Source: an uncultured Porphyromonadaceae bacterium
GTDB lineage: Bacteria > Bacteroidota > Bacteroidia > Bacteroidales > Muribaculaceae
Reading direction: 5' to 3'
DNA: 8,316 nt
Assembly (NCBI GenBank): GCA_900552325.1
Contig: URZG01000083.1
Span: forward strand, 1 to 8,316
A program made the translations under genes and the position numbers. Positions 6,269-8,316 of this stretch are shown here, piece after piece; position 1 is the first letter of the stretch; each line of letters starts with the position of its first letter. The notes below the pieces were generated by a model. It saw only the letters and a list, made by a program, of their open reading frames with translations, had not been told where the DNA came from and searched no databases.

Positions 6269-7723
6269 ATGGTTTTTTCTGACCTTCTGTTTATTTTTGT
6301 TTTCATACCGCTGTTCATTCTCTCGTACATAGCCGGAGGGTGGATAGACAGGCGGCGCAAGGAATCCGATCCCGCGATCCGGCGACCGCTGCTGGCCAGG
6401 AATATGGCGCTGGTGATGTTCTCCCTGTTGTTTTATGCATGGGGTGAACCGGTGTATGTATTGCTGATGCTCCTGAGCGTGCTTGTCAATTTCATGGCCG
6501 GACGTGCGATAGATGCATGTGTGGACCGGGGTTGGCGCAAGACATGGCTTTTCATCGGGGTGGCCCTTGATCTGGTGATTCTCGGGTCCTTCAAATATCT
6601 CGGTTTCTTCGCAGGAGCTCTGGCTGAGTTGGGCATTGCGGTGAATGTTCCTGAGATCGCGCTCCCGATTGGCATAAGTTTCTACATATTCCAGTCGATC
6701 TCATATCTGGTGGATGTTTACCGGCGCGAATCGCCGGTACAGCGCAACTTCATGGATCTGCTGCTTTATATCGCCATGTTCCCGCAGCTCATAGCGGGAC
6801 CGATAGTGCGTTACGGCACCGTGGCCCTTGAAATCAACGACCGCAGCACCTCCCCGGCCGATATCGCCCAGGGTTCCTACCGCTTTTTCATCGGACTGGG
6901 TAAGAAGGTGATAATCGCCAATATAATGGGAGAGATAGCGACACGTCTTATCGGCGGTGATCTCGCGCATCTTACCACTGCCGGTGCATGGATCGGTATT
7001 CTGGCGTTTTCCATACAGATCTATTTTGATTTTTCGGGCTATTCCGATATGGCCATAGGTCTCGGCCGCTCCGTAGGGTTCCATTTTCCCGAGAACTTCA
7101 GCCACCCTTATACATGCACATCGATGACCGATTTCTGGCGTCGCTGGCACATGAGTCTTGGTTCTTTCTTCCGCGACTACGTCTATATACCTATGGGGGG
7201 AAACCGCCGTCATCAGGCGTTGAATATCCTAACGGTGTGGTTCCTTACCGGTATGTGGCATGGCGCAAGTTGGAATTTCATAATATGGGGCCTTTATTTC
7301 GGATTGATAATAATGCTGGAAAAGTACACACTGTTGCGCTGGAATGTCCCCCGGCCTGTACTTCATATTTACAGTATTCTTCTCATTCTGATCGGGTGGG
7401 GTATGTTCTATTTCGAGGACTTCGGACGCATGACACAATTCTATAAAGCCTTTTTCTTCGGTGGCGAAGGCTCCGGAGTTCCGATGGAGGTGGAGAGTGT
7501 GATTATGGACAATCTCTGGCTGTGGATCGCCGCGTTGCTGCTGTGCCTCCCACTCCGCAGCTATGCGGCGCGACTGGCCGACAGATGGTCGGCGGCATCA
7601 CCTCATTTCGGGGCTCATGCCGTAAGTCTTTCGCGTGCCTTTATCGCGCTGGCGCTGCTGGTGGTAAGTGTGGCGCTTCTGGTAGGGGCGACAAACAATG
7701 CATTTATCTACACACGTTTTTGA
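6269..7723 (+). CDS. MBOAT-family membrane O-acyltransferase (AlgI/PatA/DltB type)
   Basis: A polytopic inner-membrane protein of 484 residues, a normal length for AlgI-like MBOAT proteins. Landmarks are the hydrophobic start MVFSDLLFIFVFIPLFIL, LPIGISFYIFQSISYLVDVYR (132-152), FPQLIAGPIVRY (171-182), YFDFSGYSDMAIGLG (252-266), FWRRWHMSLGSFFRDYVYIPMGG (289-311, with His294), MWHGASWNFIIWG (329-341, with the invariant His331) and the C-terminal FIYTRF, which parallels the FIYFQF end of many relatives. Family members pass an acyl group, usually acetyl, across the membrane for transfer to alginate, peptidoglycan, cellulose or teichoic acid. The ATG follows a GAGGGGG stretch at 6254-6260 that resembles a ribosome-binding site. 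It lies 45 bases after the SGNH gene and 12 bases before the next exported protein, so the three are probably one operon for O-acylation of an envelope or exported polymer. Confidence 0.94.
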   Translation: MVFSDLLFIFVFIPLFILSYIAGGWIDRRRKESDPAIRRPLLARNMALVMFSLLFYAWGEPVYVLLMLLSVLVNFMAGRAIDACVDRGWRKTWLFIGVALDLVILGSFKYLGFFAGALAELGIAVNVPEIALPIGISFYIFQSISYLVDVYRRESPVQRNFMDLLLYIAMFPQLIAGPIVRYGTVALEINDRSTSPADIAQGSYRFFIGLGKKVIIANIMGEIATRLIGGDLAHLTTAGAWIGILAFSIQIYFDFSGYSDMAIGLGRSVGFHFPENFSHPYTCTSMTDFWRRWHMSLGSFFRDYVYIPMGGNRRHQALNILTVWFLTGMWHGASWNFIIWGLYFGLIIMLEKYTLLRWNVPRPVLHIYSILLILIGWGMFYFEDFGRMTQFYKAFFFGGEGSGVPMEVESVIMDNLWLWIAALLLCLPLRSYAARLADRWSAASPHFGAHAVSLSRAFIALALLVVSVALLVGATNNAFIYTRF

Positions 7724-7735
7724 CATCATATAACT

Positions 7736-8316
7736 ATGACACGATACTTACGATATATTCTGAGGTGTATGGCGGTAGTGTTGGCGTTCGCCGTGGCGCT
7801 CCCGGAGGTTACAGCCGTACCGACTCCGGCCGGAGCCTCGTCGTCGGCTTCTAAAAAGAAGAAGCGCACCAAGAAATCCAAGAAGAAAAAGAAGCGTTCC
7901 ACCACCCGCAAGAAAAAGAAAAGTTCGCGCAAGAAGTCGGGGAGCCGCAGCTCTTCACGCCGCAGGATTATCCGCCGACCGGCGGTGCAGACCCTTTGGA
8001 TGAGTCCGGACTCCTCTTCGTGGATACACAAGGGAGCGAAAGGTATCATTATATACCGCGATTCGCTCGGTGTGACCCGTGCCATGCAGCCTTGCACGGC
8101 ATCCGTATCGGCCGGCAAAGGCTATGCTTCCGTGGTGTCGGCTTATGCGAGAGCGCTTCAGCCCGACAGTGTGCAGGTTTACATGCTTCTGGCTCCGTCG
8201 CAGGGTGAATATTATATGCCTGAAGGATATTCTGTGCCGGGTGCGGAACAGCGGTGCATAGCGGCAACGGCTGCCTCGCTTGACCCGCTGGTTCGTCCGG
8301 TGATGGTAGACGATAC
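7736..8316 (+). CDS. Exported protein with polybasic linker, probable DHHW/AlgX-like partner of MBOAT (partial)
   Basis: The frame opens at ATG 7736, 12 bases after the MBOAT stop, and stays open for 193 codons to the window edge, so the C-terminus is missing. Residues 1-27 form a signal peptide (charged MTRYLRYILR, then a hydrophobic core, cleavage probably after TAVTA-like VTA at 25-27). Residues 40-81 are extraordinarily basic: 27 of 42 are Lys or Arg, the rest mainly Ser and Thr. A folded domain seems to begin near residue 87: HKGAKGIIIYRDSLGV, then SVVSAYARALQPDSVQVYMLLAPSQGEYYMPEGY (132-165). This reads like the start of the DHHW/AlgX/AlgJ-like proteins that accompany MBOAT genes, where a conserved hydrophobic strand leads to APS or PTS and then EYY.P. 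The catalytic residues would lie beyond the window. The assignment is by resemblance and position; the basic linker is not something I know from this family. Confidence 0.72.
   Translation, partial: MTRYLRYILRCMAVVLAFAVALPEVTAVPTPAGASSSASKKKKRTKKSKKKKKRSTTRKKKKSSRKKSGSRSSSRRRIIRRPAVQTLWMSPDSSSWIHKGAKGIIIYRDSLGVTRAMQPCTASVSAGKGYASVVSAYARALQPDSVQVYMLLAPSQGEYYMPEGYSVPGAEQRCIAATAASLDPLVRPVMVDD

Overview
The window looks like chromosomal DNA of a Bacteroidales bacterium. The main signs are a fused lpxC-fabZ gene, the order lpxD > lpxC/fabZ > lpxA, a long RodA of the kind I associate with Bacteroidetes, and promoter-like sequences of the TAnnTTTG type instead of a -35/-10 pair. The moderately GC-rich composition would suit the Muribaculaceae, but that finer placement is a guess.

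Layout. At 1-366 (+) lies the 3' end of a class B penicillin-binding protein 2 gene (mrdA), with the KTGTA box. Four bases later comes rodA (371-1858, +); together they are the transpeptidase/glycosyltransferase pair of lateral-wall elongation. rodA runs towards a lipid A operon on the minus strand, read lpxD (5172-4135), lpxC-fabZ (4138-2756), lpxA (2740-1964), which supplies the first three enzymes of lipid A synthesis plus the FabZ dehydratase. Nearly all of the 105-base gap between the converging rodA and lpxA is one perfect 37-bp inverted repeat with a 21-base centre (1862-1956), whose arms are themselves built from two related half-units.

The 268-base gap 5173-5440 is a divergent control region with a promoter-like box for each side. 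To its right, on the plus strand, are three closely spaced genes for exported or membrane proteins: an SGNH/GDSL hydrolase with a signal peptide (5441-6223), an AlgI/PatA-type MBOAT O-acyltransferase (6269-7723), and an incomplete exported protein starting at 7736 and still open at the window end, with an extremely lysine/arginine-rich linker and the beginning of what resembles a DHHW/AlgX-like domain. One MBOAT protein flanked by two secreted candidate esterase/transferase proteins is the layout of known systems that O-acetylate exported polysaccharides or peptidoglycan. The substrate here cannot be read from the sequence.

Most of the window is ordinary cell-envelope biosynthesis. The parts deserving a second look are the nested palindrome between rodA and lpxA, the polybasic protein at the right edge, and the putative acetylation cassette.
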